Made by a program: the position numbers and the translations under genes. Below are positions 63,284 through 64,000 of a stretch of 64,000 nucleotides of DNA, piece by piece; positions within the stretch are counted from its first letter, which is position 1; each line of letters starts with the position of its first letter. The notes beneath the pieces are model-generated. The model saw only the letters and a program-made list of their open reading frames with translations. It was not told the origin of the DNA and did not search any database. The stretch comes from JACNKV01 sp964388155 (GTDB lineage: Bacteria; Fidelibacterota; Marinisomatia; Marinisomatales; JACNKV01): the NCBI GenBank assembly GCA_964388155.1, contig CAYLYH010000008.1:1-64000 (forward strand), given 5' to 3'.

Positions 63284-64000
63284 CATTCTTCTGGGTTCTG
63301 TTTTACAATTTCATTCTTTATCCGTTTATGTTTATCACGGTGTCAATTTGGGCCGTCTTCAATAAAAAATTGAAAGAAGGATTAAGAGGGCGCTTTCGGT
63401 CTATTGAGAAGCTGAGAGCGTTTTTTTCATCTGTTGACCGCAAAAGACCTGTGTATTGGTTTCATGCTGCATCCCACGGGGAGTATGAGCAAGTTCATCC
63501 AGTTGTCGCCGGATTAAAAGACGTCGAACCACATTGTGTGGTTGTTGTCTCCTTTTTCTCCCCTTCCGGTTTCAATAATGTTCACGATAAAAACATCGAT
63601 TGTAAAATCTACCTTCCATTTGATTTTATATGGTCAGTTCGTCGGGCGATAAAAATTGTACGTCCTAAAAAAATCATCTTTGCCGCGTATGACATTTGGC
63701 CTAATCTCATTTGGATTGCTAAATACAGAAATATTCCGACAACGATATTTGCAGCGCACTTTACAAAAGGAACAAAAAAACTCACCCCTGGGATACAGAG
63801 TTTTTATCGATCGGTTTATCATGCTTTTTCTGCAATTTACACGGTTGCAGATAAAGATTATCTCTGCGTACAGCAAATTGTTTCGCCAAATAAGTCCCCG
63901 GTGATTCGCGTTTTGGGCAATCCAAGATATGATCAGGTAAAAAATAAAGCAGATCAGTTTACTAAAAAACATACTATCTCAGTTCTGCTCCGCGAAAAAA
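63280..64000 (+). CDS. waaA: 3-deoxy-D-manno-octulosonic acid transferase, partial (cut by window end)
   Basis: Begins with ATG at 63280 inside the end of the GT9 gene and runs open to the last base; about 240 residues are visible. A first membrane helix (NFILYPFMFITVSIWAVF) precedes YWFHAASHGEYEQVHPVVAG, the GT-B N-terminal signature with the catalytic Glu region, usually ASVGE or ASLGE. SFFSPSGFNNV and YLPFDFIW follow. It transfers KDO to lipid A. The His in SHGE is less common. Confidence 0.92.
   Translation, partial: MTFFWVLFYNFILYPFMFITVSIWAVFNKKLKEGLRGRFRSIEKLRAFFSSVDRKRPVYWFHAASHGEYEQVHPVVAGLKDVEPHCVVVVSFFSPSGFNNVHDKNIDCKIYLPFDFIWSVRRAIKIVRPKKIIFAAYDIWPNLIWIAKYRNIPTTIFAAHFTKGTKKLTPGIQSFYRSVYHAFSAIYTVADKDYLCVQQIVSPNKSPVIRVLGNPRYDQVKNKADQFTKKHTISVLLREK

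Noticed and set aside
1..64000. CRISPR array, prophage, restriction or other defence system
   Set aside because: No regularly spaced repeats, integrase, terminase, Cas, methyltransferase or toxin-antitoxin signature was seen on either strand.

Overview
The window is a gene-dense bacterial chromosome segment (GC about 40 percent by eye). The organism is a diderm: it has Lnt, a KDO transferase, a heptosyltransferase-like GT9 protein and Tat export. I place it in the FCB superphylum. The evidence is the complete BatA-BatB-BatC-BatD-BatE block, DUF5683-like and DUF4321-like envelope proteins, M23 peptidase plus bactofilin, a SPOR protein, and intergenic repeat 'words' like those common in Bacteroidetes, Ignavibacteria and Marinimicrobia relatives. 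A Marinimicrobia-type lineage is my best guess, but no rRNA or single-copy phylogeny is available here. No CRISPR array, prophage or intact insertion sequence was seen.

Layout. 1-5100: guaB with a terminator, rpsT, and the threonine-to-glycine pathway (kbl, tdh) with a Cys-motif membrane protein between them. 5280-8130: parA-parB, M23 peptidase and bactofilin (segregation and cell shape), with a perfect palindrome just before parA. 8170-15850: a complete F-type ATP synthase operon (atpZ, I, B, E, F, H, A, G, D, C) ending in a terminator, then aspS. 17650-22600: a minus-strand accessory stretch with a MITE-like repeat, three small membrane proteins, an ACR3 arsenite efflux pump, a CBS-pair protein, the GerW/DUF2953 pair and a TatT-like lipoprotein. 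This lipoprotein gene is divergent from phoH across an operator-like triplet of half-sites. 24000-30090: an acyl-CoA cluster (FAD oxidoreductase, thiolase, 3-hydroxyacyl-CoA dehydrogenase, acyl-CoA dehydrogenase), then ilvE and nusB. 30120-33373: secA and tRNA-Leu.

33374-38313 is the most accessory part. It holds an HXXEE-like protein, a DUF998-like protein, a secreted neutral-ceramidase-like protein, a membrane-anchored PHP protein, a probable broken small gene and a decayed ISL3-type transposase fragment, all between tRNA-Leu and rodZ.

38314-49870 is housekeeping: rodZ, a Crp-family regulator, meaB, tatC, yicC-gmk-rpoZ, a type-4 uracil-DNA glycosylase, dnaB, rel, ruvX and lnt, mostly overlapping or nearly so. 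49863-64000 is envelope biology: a DUF5683-like protein, orphan EcfT, truA, HtrA, Psd, Pss, DUF4321, TatA, the Bat operon, a SPOR protein, polyprenyl synthase, GT9 and a KDO transferase cut by the window end.

The most unusual non-coding signal is the composition of the spacers. Several consist of degenerate tandem words running up to start codons. Others carry hairpin-bearing repeats: a 58-nt element present twice with one mismatch, and a second family in which one copy has a second hairpin inserted in it. I found no convincing new defence or mobile system. The best leads for undescribed biology are these repeats, the ACR3-linked His-bearing membrane protein pair, the ceramidase/PHP island and the TatT/phoH operator.
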